DNA of 64,000 nucleotides from positions 4,047,501 to 4,111,500 of the forward strand of contig NC_079365.1 of NCBI RefSeq assembly GCF_021018895.1, written 5' to 3'. Origin of the DNA: Seriola aureovittata. Its lineage: Eukaryota > Chordata > Actinopteri > Carangiformes > Carangidae. This document shows positions 25,001-36,732 of the stretch, in pieces. A model generated the notes under the pieces. The model was given only the letters and a program-made list of their open reading frames with translations, was not told where the DNA came from and made no database searches. A program made the translations under genes and the position numbers. How positions within the stretch are numbered: position 1 is the first letter of the stretch; the number at the start of each line of letters is the position of its first letter.

Positions 25001-26425
25001 ATAGTGCAGTTCTAAGTGTATTACAGCACACAGATTACTGAGCCAGAGAGCAGTAACTGTACAGCCAGCAGATACTGGCTTTTTGCTTTTAAGGTTCATT
25101 TTGCTGTTTTGACAGAAATTACACATTTCTGTGGCAATCTATTTTTCTAATAGGAAGACAGGTCTCAGGGAGTCAAATGTGTCATAATGTAATTTTGACC
25201 AAATTAACTTATATTTCGCCTTTGTGGGACAGTATTGACCCTATCTCATTATTGTCTGCAAACCATCGTGGAGCAGTTTAAACTCATATACAGAGGAGGT
25301 CAAATAAAACTCATTGGTGACACACAGTTAATGAGCTACAATAGCTCCATTCATTCTGGACTCTCCATTCCCTCAAAGGTCAGCACTGTCAAAATGGTTT
25401 TCTATTGGTCAACAGTGTGTGTCAGTGTTCATCACAGACTAACTTTACACAAAAGATTTGCCTGTTTTCTTTACCACCACAAGCAAATCCAATGATTTTG
25501 AGCTGTGTTATGTGACTGAGCCGTAACATATTGTTCGTTTTGGTCTTTTCCTGGGACTTCCCGACTATACCTTACTTGCCAGTGTCCCCTGTCCACAGCC
25601 CCAAGTGGTCCACCCCCACCGCCCACCCCCCCAAAAATTCAAATGATGCTGCACTAGATTGGATATTGGTCCTGGTAGGGTGATATGGACACATGCACTT
25701 TATATTCCCAATAAGATATATGGATCCTAACTTAAGGAGCCCTTTCTCTCATTTAGCTAGAATTACATCTTCCTTAGAGTCTTACAGAACATATTTTAAG
25801 AAAGACTGTTTTATACATTTTTATTGTCTTTTTGTGTCATGACCTATGGGGAAGGGATTATGTGTCATTTCTTTTGGGGCCATTTTCCTCTTTGTGCATA
25901 ATACTTATTTGTTTCTTTAACTTAAATAAATAACTTAAATATGAAACTCATACATGAAGACTTATATTCTGAAATGAAATATCTACCATGTGACTGTACA
26001 TTCACAAAGTAAAGCAAAACTCATTATGCAAAGTGGTGCCCATAGGGAATCTTTATGCATTTAATCTCATTATTGTACATTAGAGCACAGAAAAGTAAAC
26101 ACAAAATTTTTATGGGGTAATTATTTTGAAGGACAACTGCATAGTTAATCCTGTAGTGACAGAGACGGGACAGAGTTTGTGGCTGACAATATGAGGAAAG
26201 CCTATGGAAATTCAGAATCATCATATCCATGCCGATGAATGTCTCGAAGGGGAGTTAGATATCTGGTAACAGCACCGGCGCTGCCCCAATCCAAAACGCT
26301 AAAGTCCATGTGACTTGAATAAAACAGTGTTGCTGCATAATTTCAAATCACATGTGTCCTCAATAATAACCAGAGATCCAGCTAACGTTAATAAGAAACA
26401 ACTCAGAGGTTCCCCCTTAGAGAAC
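25001..26425. other. Intergenic, no gene seen
   Basis: No gene was recognised. The frame at 25235-25495 lacks any domain. A C-rich patch lies at 25605-25635. Confidence 0.5.
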
Positions 26426-26429
26426 TCAG

Positions 26430-26570
26430 ATCATCCTGCTTTCCTTTACATCTTATTAACATGCATCTCATAGAAGGGCCCATCTGCATGTAATTTACAT
26501 TTAGTTAATCATCCCTGTTACACACATTTAAATTGGATTTCTCTTTACCTTATAAAATACTAATTGATAT
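26430..26570. promoter_or_regulatory. Possible conserved non-coding segment with POU/homeodomain words
   Basis: It includes 'taacatgcatctcata' and 'gcatgtaatttacatttagt', where ATGTAATTTACAT is a perfect palindrome around AATT, followed by 'taatcat'. ATGCAT and ATGTAAAT-like words suit octamer or homeodomain factors. This is inference only. Confidence 0.25.
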
Positions 26571-28120
26571 TTATACCTTTCATCAATGACCTACCTTTTT
26601 GTTCCTCTTTCACCAATGTTCTGACACACTATTGTGGCCTAAGGTCTATTTTTAAACTTAACTTTCTAAAAGAGGATTGCACTGATTTAATAATGTACTT
26701 CCATACAGTTGGGAGACATGTGAGAGCCAAATGAAAAAAAAGATCAAAGTAAAAAAGACCCTGACTTTAAGTTCCTAATATAGATGAAGCTCCAAAAATA
26801 CTGGATCTTACACCTCCCATAATGCAACTTGATAGCATCTTTCATTGGACCCTCTAATAAGCACTTATTAAAGCACATCTTTCAAACATGCACACTGTTT
26901 GTCTTCATTCATTCTGTTTTTTTGTCATCATCAGACTTGACAAAGCTCCAAAACGTTGATACCCAAGTAGTTTTGGTGCATTCAATACAACCACAATGTC
27001 CCCAGTTAAGTACTGTATATATGTAGCACCAATGATAACTAGTAAACCAATGCTTTATTGATATTTCTATTGGTACCTGATATCTAACACACAGGACAAG
27101 TTAGTGCAAGTGGAAGGAGAATCTTTTTCAGCAATCAGCACAGACTTATTGGACCAAACATTTCATAAATGGAAACATTTTACTTGGTGTCCTTTATTTC
27201 CCAACAGTGCAAATCAAGTTGATATCACAGTTTCCTATAGCATCACAGCACAAACTGTGACATACATCTTTTATCTGTACCAGGCTTAAACGCACACTAT
27301 GTAACTCCTGCCACTAGCAGTCTCTCAATCAAAACGACAACAAAACACAGCACTGGGTGACATCGTGAAATAGTGTGGGATCATGGGAGAACATTTGCTC
27401 AGCTTTTCTGTCTGATAACTTAAGATCCAGACGTCCAATGACTAAAATCCTTCATCTGCTTAAAATATATAGTTGAAAACATTATCTTAAAAAATGTGAT
27501 TTAAAACTAGATCAAATTCAATTTTGAGCTTAAGTCAGGCAACCACAACGCTGACCCATGCGCACAGAGGATATAATGTCATGACAGGTGACCAGATGAA
27601 GCAGAGCATTACGATGATTACAATCACATATTTCCCTGGGTTTGAAAAGTAATTGGAAACATTTGGGATAATGCAAATACACAACTCAACAACATCTCAT
27701 ATATTTTTAGGCATTTTAATGCGGAAAAATGACATGCTATGACTTTAAAGCAGCATTAATCAAGTTTTTTGTTGTCGTTGTTGTACAGTGTGTTTAACAG
27801 AGCCTTTTCATTGAAAGCAGGTGCCTGGTGGCTAAAATACAGAGCTGAGGGGAAACTGCAGAGTCAGGTGATACTTCTCCATAAGTTCATCACCACAAAC
27901 TCCCACTTTCACATTACACAGTTGACCCATTGTTAATATAAAAACCTGGATTAGTGCAGCTTTAAACAGGAAAGCAGATGAGCACACACACAGTGGGAAG
28001 CTGTCTTTTCTAAATTTATAAATGTCCCACATTTATTAAATCCATCCCTTTAGATCCTGACTGATCCTGTTCATAAAGAACTCCACAGTAACCAGAGGCA
28101 GCGGCTGCGTAGAGTATGTG
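26571..28120. other. Intergenic with probable repeat fragments
   Basis: The segments 26780-26850 ('aaaatactggatcttacacc', 'cataatgcaact') and 27285-27410 ('cactatgtaactcctgccac') resemble common teleost repeat ends. The latter shares 'agtatgtaact' wording with 56.34 kb. No gene was recognised. Confidence 0.4.
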
Positions 28121-28124
28121 TGTG

Positions 28125-28126
<2 letters not shown>

Positions 28127-28181
<55 letters not shown>
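28127..28181. repeat. (CA)n microsatellite
   Basis: About 27 CA units. Confidence 0.97.
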
Positions 28182-28183
<2 letters not shown>

Positions 28184-28378
28184 TAGTACACAATTGACTG
28201 TTTGACCACATCCGCGCATCCTGCAGACAACTTCAACCTCACTAAAGTTTAAATCCAGTGTTGAGATTGTGTTTAATTCCTCTGTTGATATGAGTTAAGT
28301 TCATTTGAAGAGTTTTAAAGGATTTATAGAGTTTCTGCAGATCATGTCTGGCCTTGAGTTTGAAACAACTCCCGAGCC

Positions 28379-28430
28379 CCTCCTCCTCCTCCTCCTCCTC
28401 CTCTTCCTCCTCCTCCTCCTCCTCCTCTTT
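28379..28430. repeat. (TCC)n trinucleotide repeat
   Basis: CCT/TCC units with one CTT interruption. The poly-Glu (minus) and poly-Leu (plus) frames over it are artefacts. Confidence 0.96.
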
Positions 28431-28526
28431 TTTCTTCACTCCCTGCCAACTGGCATAAAAGGTGCCAGATTAACACACTGGCACACATACATTGAAAATG
28501 TTGGTGTATACAACATATCTGCTTTT

Positions 28527-28529
<3 letters not shown>

Positions 28530-28590
<61 letters not shown>

Positions 28591-28602
28591 AGAGAGAGAG
28601 AG
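28530..28602. repeat. (GT)n then (GA)n
   Basis: A GT run to 28580, 'tatgtgtatg', then a short GA run. Confidence 0.96.
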
Positions 28603-28710
28603 GATAATTGCCTGGATTTATGGATGACAGGAACAGTTTACTGTGTCATTTGGATTTTCAGGGACAAGGGTTCACTTACCGGTGAACGTGGCAGACAAAG
28701 AGCCCGGAGA

Positions 28711-28711
28711 T

Positions 28712-28744
<33 letters not shown>

Positions 28745-28752
28745 CACACACA
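28711..28752. repeat. (CA)n microsatellite
   Basis: A CA run with one CG step. Confidence 0.95.
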
Positions 28753-28898
28753 GACAGAAGAATAATACTTGGATGCGTAGGAGTTTCGCGGCTTACTGTT
28801 TGCATGTCGCAGTGATATCTTGTGCATTGGATGTGTGGGATGGAGGAGCGCTACATGGAAGGAGACAGATGCGGGAGCTCACCGTGACACACACGCAT

Positions 28899-28928
28899 AC
28901 ACACACACACACACACACACTCACACAC
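28899..28928. repeat. (CA)n microsatellite
   Basis: A short CA run. Together with 28127, 28530, 28711 and 29091 it makes a cluster of five dinucleotide tracts within 1 kb. Confidence 0.94.
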
Positions 28929-29090
28929 TGTATGCATGATTCCCAAAAATCTGACAAACACTGCAATAACGCTGATGTGCTCAGCTCTACTGACTGTCCC
29001 GCAGATGAACTCCTGCTACTGAGATTCACACAAAACTGAGGGGAGTCTGATCAAATACTCCAATTCCCTACTGTTACCCCCCCGAGCCTA

Positions 29091-29120
29091 AACACACACA
29101 CACACACGCACACACACATG
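29091..29120. repeat. (CA)n microsatellite, interrupted
   Basis: A CA run with a CG interruption. Confidence 0.9.
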
Positions 29121-30085
29121 CACAGACACAAAAACGGAGTATGGGATGACGGTTGAATACTAATGTTGGACCTATTTACATTTCAAGCCGTACGACTGTC
29201 AGCATCTCTGTTCAGGGAGAGAGTGGGGAATTGTCAAGAACACACGGTTCTCGCCTCGCTGCTAGTTTCATTCCAACCTTTAAACCTTCAACATAACGTC
29301 GGGATACTCTCGCATCAAGAGCTGATAATGAAACTTCAGTCAAACCGTTTCATCTCCCATTTTGTTTACAAATCCCGTGTTTACACCGGCTCCTGTCTTC
29401 TGAGAAACCAGCGCGAGTTTTTAGATGCACTTCTCCTCTCCCGCCTTTTCATTCTTGTTTGTTTTCGCTTCAGACTGACCCACTAAAAGCAGTTGCCGCG
29501 TGAATGCCGCAGCTTTTCAAAGTGTAGACCTATTCAGATGTTTCTCGTTAGACAACCTTCCACGTTGTAAAGGGAAGGCTTTTGCCGGTGCTGCGCTGAG
29601 ACGCTTCACTGAAATCAAATCAGAAAGTAAATGTGGGAGAACAGACACGTTACTTGACAGGCATCAATCCAAACTCGCATGTGAATAAGAAAACAGAGGC
29701 ACAGCAGCATCATGACCAAGTGTTGGTTTGCTTCTTCTTTCTTATATGTGATCAAATTTGTATTGCTTTGTGTTTACTCTTGGAGTAAAGGCAATTTTCT
29801 GACATATATATTTATAACATGAAGTCTGTGATTTGGAAAGTGGGAGGCATGGAGCTATCTAATACTATATAGGTCAGACTATGCCTCGTCTCCCAACAGT
29901 CCTGCTCCTAAATGATGCTTATTTGCTAAATTTGTCATGGTCACAGTGACGGCTAGATAATATTAATTCAGAACAAAGGGGAAGTCAGAAAACAACTGGT
30001 GGAAAAAGAAAAGTTTCGGTAAATCCCCCTTTTTAAAATGTGTAAATTTGTGTTTGTATGTTTGTATATAGACACTGTACCTATA
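29121..30085. other. Intergenic, no supported gene
   Basis: Somewhat CpG-containing (29160-29600), with frames of 107 and 62 codons that carry no known domain. It could be an untranslated exon or promoter of an unseen transcript, but nothing in the sequence proves it. Confidence 0.4.
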
Positions 30086-30089
30086 TGTA

Positions 30090-31347
30090 CACTACTGGTT
30101 AAAACACATCCATTTTTACAGCTGTAAATTTAGATAATCCAATGTGTCAGTGTTTCTGAAATGTCAAATAAATATTATTGATTAAAAAAAATGAATGGTG
30201 GAATCTTAAATCCTAAATTTAATCTAAATGCTTGACTCATTCCATCATGTGAAGCCAGTTTCTTCTTCTTTTCTTCCAATGTGTTGATTCAGTATCTCGC
30301 TGTAGGATCAACCGCTGACCAACCGGTCTGTCTTCCTTTGCCACTTGTCTTTCCTCTCCATTCTGAAAGCAATACGCAGTAATGCTTCCTGTAGTACAGC
30401 ATTACATCCTACAGTCCTGATAGTGCATCAGAGGGTGTTGGAACACAGGTCGTTCAAACACAGAGGGGTTTTTAAGACATCAAGAAAAGTTAAGGCACCT
30501 AGTGGATCGACTTTCAAGGCTTCATTTCTTTCCCCTGCTGCAGGAAAGCTATAAGTTAACTTATTTCTTCATCCTTGAAAAAGCCCCGTTTTCTCTGAAA
30601 TGTTCATGATTTTTCAGTTTTTGGTGAGCAGAGCATTTTTTTTTTTTTCTTGGGCACTATCATTAACTTTGTACAGTGGCGATTCTAGAGCTCTGATGTG
30701 GCTCTGTTCAGTCGACCAATCATCAGCCAGACAAACATGTGAATGAGCTGTGAATGGGGCGTACCTTTAGGGAGGTTTCCTACTGAGAGTTCATCGCAAA
30801 TCTTCCATTGGTTGTTTACGGTAGAGAGAGTCGCATTTTGAGACACGGCTGTGGAGTAAAGTTTGTCAGCCTTCACGGGCCCTCTAACAGCCTGGGGCCC
30901 CCAGCAGTTGCCCGTCTTGCCTGTTCACAAGCTGCAGCTCTGCATGTTAACAGTCTGACCTGCAGTACGTACGTATTGTCTCTTAAAAGCTACAGTATAC
31001 AATCAGGTTTGCTTCAGTTTGTTTAGCTTTATATCTGTCTTCAGCTGCATGTCTGCATTTTATTCTGTAAATCTGTGTTCTGAGAGTGACGCAGAGCCAG
31101 AATCAAACTGTTTGTACGTTCCAACACACTTGACCAAAAGAGTTGATTCTGAGTCTGCCCATGTTTATCAGGCATATAAACCTTCTTACCTGAAATGCTC
31201 CTCGCCTGACATTAACATCCAACTCCATCCCTGCTCACCAGCTGCGCCTCTGCCCTTGTACCATTTAAGATTATTCACCGGACTTGAACTGCTTAAATTT
31301 CAATAAAAACTGGAAAGATGGGGGTGACTAAAACTTTTGACTGGTAG
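30090..31347. mobile_element. Degenerate Tc1/mariner-like element (about 1.26 kb)
   Basis: The left end TA-CACTACTGGTTAAAACACA and the right end, the inverse of TA-CTACCAGTCAAAAGTTTT, are diverged inverted termini of the Tc1 type. Both abut TA (30088-30089 and 31348-31349). The size suits a Tc1 unit, but I see no intact transposase, so it is a decayed or non-autonomous copy. A hAT-like start lies inside at about 30675. Confidence 0.55.
30675..30955. mobile_element. Possible hAT fragment inside the Tc1-like unit
   Basis: It starts CAGTGGCGATTCTAGAG. The far part reads 'ggggcccccagcagttgccc', typical of the right half of fish hAT elements. The right terminus is poor and no 8-bp duplication is seen, so it is truncated or old. 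Confidence 0.4.
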
Positions 31348-31349
31348 TA

Positions 31350-31635
31350 TATATGCATGTGTATGTACTTGAGTATGTATACAGTATACTGCAGGCATAT
31401 ATAGATTCAGCCTAGACTTTGAAACTAGAGTGAAAGGTGTCAGTTTCATGTGATGTTGGTGATATGTTGTCAGTATGACTTAGGTCTTTTCCCTGTGTCG
31501 CAGTGTCGCAGACGCAGTGTATCGGCTCTAACCCTTTAACATGGGCGCCAAGATGTAAACCAAGACGAAAAGAGCTGTTATTGGTCTCCCGTCATGTGAA
31601 ACATAAGATATTGTAAATTAAATACAAGTTACTAA
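31350..31635. other. Intergenic, no gene seen
   Basis: Nothing recognised. Confidence 0.5.
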
Positions 31636-31637
31636 AG

Positions 31638-31795
31638 CACCTTAATAAATGTAGTAGGGTGAAAAGCATAATCTTTCCTCCTGGAAATGTAGAAGTAGTA
31701 GAAGAGTAGAAGTACAACTCAGCATAACATGGAAACACTGAGGCAAAGTACAAGCACCTCAAAATTATAGTTAAGTACAGCCCCTGACTATTGAC
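31638..31795. repeat. Dispersed 'acttaagtac' type repeat fragment
   Basis: 'aaatgtagtagggtgaaaag' here matches 'aaatgtagcggggtgaaaag' at 37.48 kb, and both continue with 'agaagtaca' and 'cctcaaaa'. Confidence 0.65.
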
Positions 31796-33000
31796 ATTTC
31801 AGACATTCACACATGAAATACCAGAGTTCCCATCTGTCAAACACTGATGTAACTAATAACATGGTGGCTGCAACTAATAATAATTGTGACTATCACTAAA
31901 TCTGTTAATGTTTGATTTATTGATCAGTTTTTTTACTCTGTAAAATGTCAAAAAATAGAAAAAAAAAGTTCAGTTTTTCTCATCAACAGCCCAAAAACCT
32001 GAACAAGATATTTAATTTACTTTCATGTGTCAAACAAAAGCAACAATCCTCACAAAAAACAATTTTAAACCAATGAAAGTTCTTTTGAAAAATGATCAAA
32101 ATGAGTAATAGTTGCAGATTCATTTTCTTTTGATCAACTAACTGACTAACTTGACTAATTGTTTCAGTTCTGAATTATATTACTATGTTCTGCACTGCTT
32201 TCAAATGACCGCCGGAGGGATGCCATCGTTAATGTTAACGTAGTTCCGCCACTTTTCCTGCTATGTCAAAAAAGTTTTTTGAATCTGTTTAATTTGGGAA
32301 TGATAAAGAAGCAAGAGCACTGTGATGCCAGCTCGCTTATTTCGATTCAGGACAGCAGGATCTATTCAGAAAGCAAAAAAAAGACGAGCAAAGTACAAGA
32401 TGGACAAACTTCTGATGGGGAAGAAAACAAAGTCAAGTGAAGCTGATCAGGCGAACGCGTCAGTCAGCTCTTTGTCAGCAGAGCTGGAGGGTGTTTTGTG
32501 TTTTGTAAAAACTCTGGCACTTAAAGGGCAAAGTATAACTCGCGTTTTTCATTCTTACAATAGTAACTGAGGAGACACATGAATAAATCATTTCAGTTTT
32601 GCAGTATTGTTACCAGGTGCTAAAAATGCTATCAGTGTATCCTTCTGAACAGGTTGGTGACAAAAGGCACTGCTGTGGATTAACTCTGAACACGTAAGCC
32701 TCTTCCGACCAAAGAAATAGTCCCTATGAAACTGGATCATCCAGTGAATGTGTTTATTTGTAATTTAGGTCCATTATATCATGATCGGTGAGTATTGATC
32801 TGACTAATGTGTAGTTAGTAAACTATCTCAACTAACATTTTACACCATTGCAAGGCTGTCAATCTGTTTGTGTGCTTGTGTGTCTAGCACTATTTTCTAC
32901 GCATGCACATGCTTTACATAAATCACAGAGTTGAGAATTAAGTTAAGCAGCACAGCCTCCTCTCCATCTATCTCTCTCACACCCCCTGTATTTTTTTTGC
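31796..33000. other. Intergenic, no gene seen
   Basis: The Lys-rich frame at 32322-32570 has no recognised domain or splice context. Confidence 0.5.
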
Positions 33001-33029
33001 TCCAGTTATCTACAGCACTGCCTGCAGCT

Positions 33030-33200
33030 ACTCATCTAAGAACAGAGCAGAGAAAATGAGGGAATCAACTCCAAAGTGGAGGAGGATGATGTGTAAGAAC
33101 AATCATTGTGCCAGGAGGCACAATAAGCCTTTGAATAGGAGGTTCATTTATGGAAGTTCTTAACCCTGTTGCTTTTTCTGTTTCTCTCTCAGAGCATCAG
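33030..33200. promoter_or_regulatory. Possible regulatory segment with SOX-like palindrome
   Basis: 'aacaatcattgt' joins two inverted SOX-type cores (AACAAT/ATTGT). Just after it, attgtgcc (33105-33112) and ggcacaat (33117-33124) form a perfect 8-bp inverted repeat around AGGA. Compact symmetry in complex DNA suggests a binding site. The call is inference. Confidence 0.3.
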
Positions 33201-33654
33201 CAGGTTGTTTGCAGATTGTCAAACAATGAGTTCACCAACTGAGGGTGTCACAGCCGGGTCAAGAGACATTTTAATCAGACGTTCACACACACACATAGAC
33301 AGAGGTAGTGAGTCAAACATTTGGCCAGCGGGCATCCACCACTAGTGGCTGACTAGGATTAGCAATGCTCTGCTCTCTGGCAAGCTGTAATCCAGTTACA
33401 GTGGGGGCTAAATGCAGTCCTGCATTGCCCTCTTTAGGAGGAGCAGTGAAGTGAAGAGGATGTGTTCACAGAAATACCTGGCTCCTAATCTCATCAGTAC
33501 TCTGTTACATCTGACACAGTAGTTCAACACTGTCCACTGGGTGGCTGTGTAGATTGACAGTACTCGGCTGTTCACTCAGCATCAGATGCAACACCAGGGC
33601 AGGGCCAGGTTAAACTACAAGTTGGCCCCAAGCAAGACTGTTTAGTACAGAGCA
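33201..33654. other. Intergenic, no gene seen
   Basis: Nothing recognised. Confidence 0.5.
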
Positions 33655-34200
33655 GCAGTGGGCGAATGTATTGGTACTCAAGTATTTTGAGGTACTTGTA
33701 CTCCATTTCAATATTTCCATTTGATGCTACTTTTGACTTCTTTTTACTTTCAACCTTCATCTGACAGACACACGGTGGTGCGGTGGTGCGGTGTTTATCA
33801 CTGTCACCTCAAAGTGAGAAGGTTTGAACCCGGGGCCTTTCTGTGTGGAGTTTCTTTGTTCCCCTTGTGCTTCTGTGTGTGGGTTTCCTCCAGTTACTCC
33901 GGCTTCCTCCCACCATCCAAAGACATGCGGGTTAATTGGCGACTGTAAATTGTCCATAGGTGTGAATGTGAGTGGTTGTCTGTCTCTATATGTCAGCCCT
34001 GTGATAGACTGGCGACCCGTCCAGGGTGTTCCCCGCCCTCGCCCCAATGTCAGCTGGGATTGGCTCCAGCCGCCCTGCGACCCTATAAGGATAAGCAGTA
34101 TAGCTAATGGATGGATGACAGATGTAATTGCTGTTACTTTTCAGATTTACACTAAGAAATGTAAAAAAAAGGATTATATAATAAACACCAGATTAAAGAT
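33655..34200. repeat. Dispersed 'acttaagtac' type repeat split by a SINE-like element
   Basis: The left part has 'tactcaagtattttgaggta', 'cttgtactcc' and 'atttccatttgatgctactt'. The element resumes after the insertion with 'ttgctgttacttttcagatt'. The interrupting unit is the next entry. Confidence 0.65.
33769..34115 (+). mobile_element. SINE/LINE-tail-like retroposon with 7-bp target duplication
   Basis: The head 'ggtggtgcggtgtttatcac' is followed by 'ggtttgaaccc', a near-consensus Pol III B box (GGTTCGAAYCC). The body has 'tcctcccaccatccaaagac', 'gcgggttaattggcgactgt', 'tgatagactggcgacccgtc' and 'gattggctccagccgccct', and it ends 'atggatgga'. The whole is a very common teleost retroposon. 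Flanking direct repeats tgacaga (33762-33768 and 34116-34122) mark the insertion. The 142-codon frame across it is not a gene. Confidence 0.8.
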
Positions 34201-34204
34201 TCAA

Positions 34205-36500
34205 TCAGTGGTTCCAATTTTTTTTTTTGGCATAGGCTTCCCTATATGCTGAGAAAAACTCGACTCTCTCTCTCTCTCTGTCTTTGTGAACACAACCACA
34301 GTAGGATGACAAATACATTTCATAGCTATGTTGAAACTAAACAAAACTCTCGTCGTAAACAAAGCATTAATTATTTACATTTAATAATCAGAGTATTCAC
34401 AATAATCACTCAAAATCAGAAGAGGGATACACATATAAACAGCTGTTTATGACTTGCACTTTCTGTCTCTCTCTCTTTCTCTCGCTTGACTGTTCCTTCA
34501 CTTCTCTGTCAGGGCAAAGAGGATAATTGCACAAAATCCTGGCAATGTACAACCACAATTTAGAAAATATACTCCCATACAAGGCGGACTGCAGACCACA
34601 GAGAGATGATATTGATGGTATTTTACTCCAACATTAGGAGTAAAGACAGATCAACATATAACTAGCTGCATCAGCGCTTTTGCACCACATCAGTGATGAT
34701 CAAACTGAATTGCCTGAATTGTTGTTTCACTTTTTCTAAACTGCTAAAATGTGGGTTTTGATACAGAGGTCTGGAACCAGGCTTGTAAAATGTAACATAT
34801 ACTATATACAAATAAATATAAACAGCAGCAGCAGTGACGGTGATGATTCAAACTGATGTTGATGATTAGAGCTGGTTGTATTCTCTAGCTGATACGTAAA
34901 TGAGCATCAGTGCTTCCTATCTTATCTGCTTTAGCATAGGAAACATTGGACCTTCCTTTACGAAAGGAAAGGAGACCATGTATAAACCTGTCAAACATTC
35001 CCATGCCATGAAACTCTATATACTTATGCCTGAATATAATTTATTCTGATCACTTGTCCAGTTCCTTATTTTCATTTAATTATTATTTTAATGGCTCTGT
35101 GGGGACTTACCTGTAACTCATACAAAAAAAAAATGACCAGAGCATCACGTTTTAACTCTGAACTTCTTTACTGAAAAAATGTGCATCATTACATTGACCT
35201 CATCTCACTCATGCTTTTAACTTTTATCAAAACCATTACTGCCACCTTGTGACATGTATTGATCACTGAACTACATTGTAATTTCTCACCAAACAACAAG
35301 GAAAGTACTTTTCATCTACAATATGTAAATGTAGAGTAATAAATTAATTGTTTTAACTATATTTAATATTGTGAATGAAAAAAAGATACAACAGGCTCAA
35401 CTTTCTCTTGTGTATTCCTTTCATGTTATCTTATTTTAACATTTTAATCCTGCTTGTTTTTGTCGTTGGAAAAGGAGGATTTATCGTCCATGTGTTATAA
35501 ATAAAGTTAGTTTAAAATAAAAAGCCTAGTGTAAAAGCAGTCAGAACGTCTTTTCCTAAGTCCTTATGAATTCTCCTTCACATCTTCCCTTGACCTCATG
35601 GCGTTTTCCGTCAAGGAAAAGTGGATAGGACAGGAGAATATTTTGACTTTTCGACTGCGGCTTTTGTCTGACAACCATGTGGGTGTGTCCAGACTGTGCT
35701 TGACTGACATCCTTCTGGCCGTCTTATTAGTTTTGTTACACGTGTTGGGGTGGAAACTGTCACGCCGATATCACTGTTATTTGTTTGTGACTTTCGGTGA
35801 CCTCACTACAATAAGTGAAAGCACCTGTGTAGATGTGCAGTGCTACTAAAGGAATATCCCACAGCACTGAGACACAACGGCCCCCAGGTTCATTTTTTCA
35901 AAATGTTCTCCTTTGTATTTCTGTCCTTTTGTGGATATGTTTTCATACATCATATTTGTTAGACATCATGAAAACAAATGATGTTGCATTCTCATGTGTG
36001 TTTTATAGTTTCATTAATGTTTAATCACGAGTCAAGCACGCTCACGTTCACAAACCAACGCACACGTCGGCTAACAGGACCGACAGGGTCACGGGTGATG
36101 ATGGAGATGGAAACAGGGAAGTCAGACATGTTTCAGTGAAAATGTGAGTATTTGAAACATGCTGAGCATCAGGATGAATAATAGATGAACAGATTATGCT
36201 GAAGGAGGACTTGTTGTTTATATGGATGTTTTTCCACCATGATGTGGTGTTCCATTGACTTGGGGTTGAATGTTTATACAGACTATAAAGAAAAATCCTA
36301 GCTGTATGAGTGGAGATTAAACAAAATTGAATGATTTAACATGGAAATGAGGACTCACTGAATGGTTTGATGAGTAAGGAAAAGATGTGTATCATAGAAC
36401 TTTACAGTCAGCGATCAGTCAGCGCTGAAATGAGCCGAACGGATGATCAAATTCAACTAAAATGCTCCAGTATTTCAGAAAAAATCAACTTTAGCCACAG
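34205..36500. other. Intergenic, no gene seen
   Basis: A hAT-like start CAGTGGTTCCAA at about 34207 has no partner. The frames at 35598-35849 and 35833-36024 are unsupported. No RNA gene was recognised. Confidence 0.5.
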
Positions 36501-36732
36501 GTTTCTAATATTACTATCCTTGGGAAGGCAGTGCAATGATATAGGCTTCCAGACCAACAATATTGCAGCGTTTCTTCCACATTTTTAAACAACTAACAAT
36601 CCCTGTGGATAGAGTGTTTGATACTGAAGCAGGTGTAGGTGCTGAATAAATACTCATTTTTTCAGCACCTACACCTGCTTCATAATCAAATAGACATGGA
36701 AAACTCACTTTCTACAATGTGGGACCTTTAAT
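36500..36732 (-). mobile_element. Terminal fragment of TIR element with internal perfect hairpin
   Basis: The right terminus 'acaatgtgggacctttaa' matches the terminus type of the 9.08-9.60 kb element. Inside, 36625-36645 and 36662-36682 form a perfect 21-bp inverted repeat around a 16-base AT-rich loop. The left end was not found. No transposase. Confidence 0.55.

Noticed and set aside
28773..28900. Possible signal-peptide-bearing first exon (MRRSFAAYCLHVAVISCALD)
   Set aside because: The hydrophobic start is short, no good donor site follows, the frame runs straight into a CA repeat, and no partner exon is visible.
32322..32570. Lys/Arg-rich 82-codon frame as a small nuclear protein
   Set aside because: No homologue is recognised, there is no Kozak or splice context, and the composition is explained by local A-richness.
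33820..33850. tRNA gene suggested by the 'ggtttgaaccc' B box
   Set aside because: There is no cloverleaf, A box or acceptor stem. The box belongs to the head of a SINE-like repeat.
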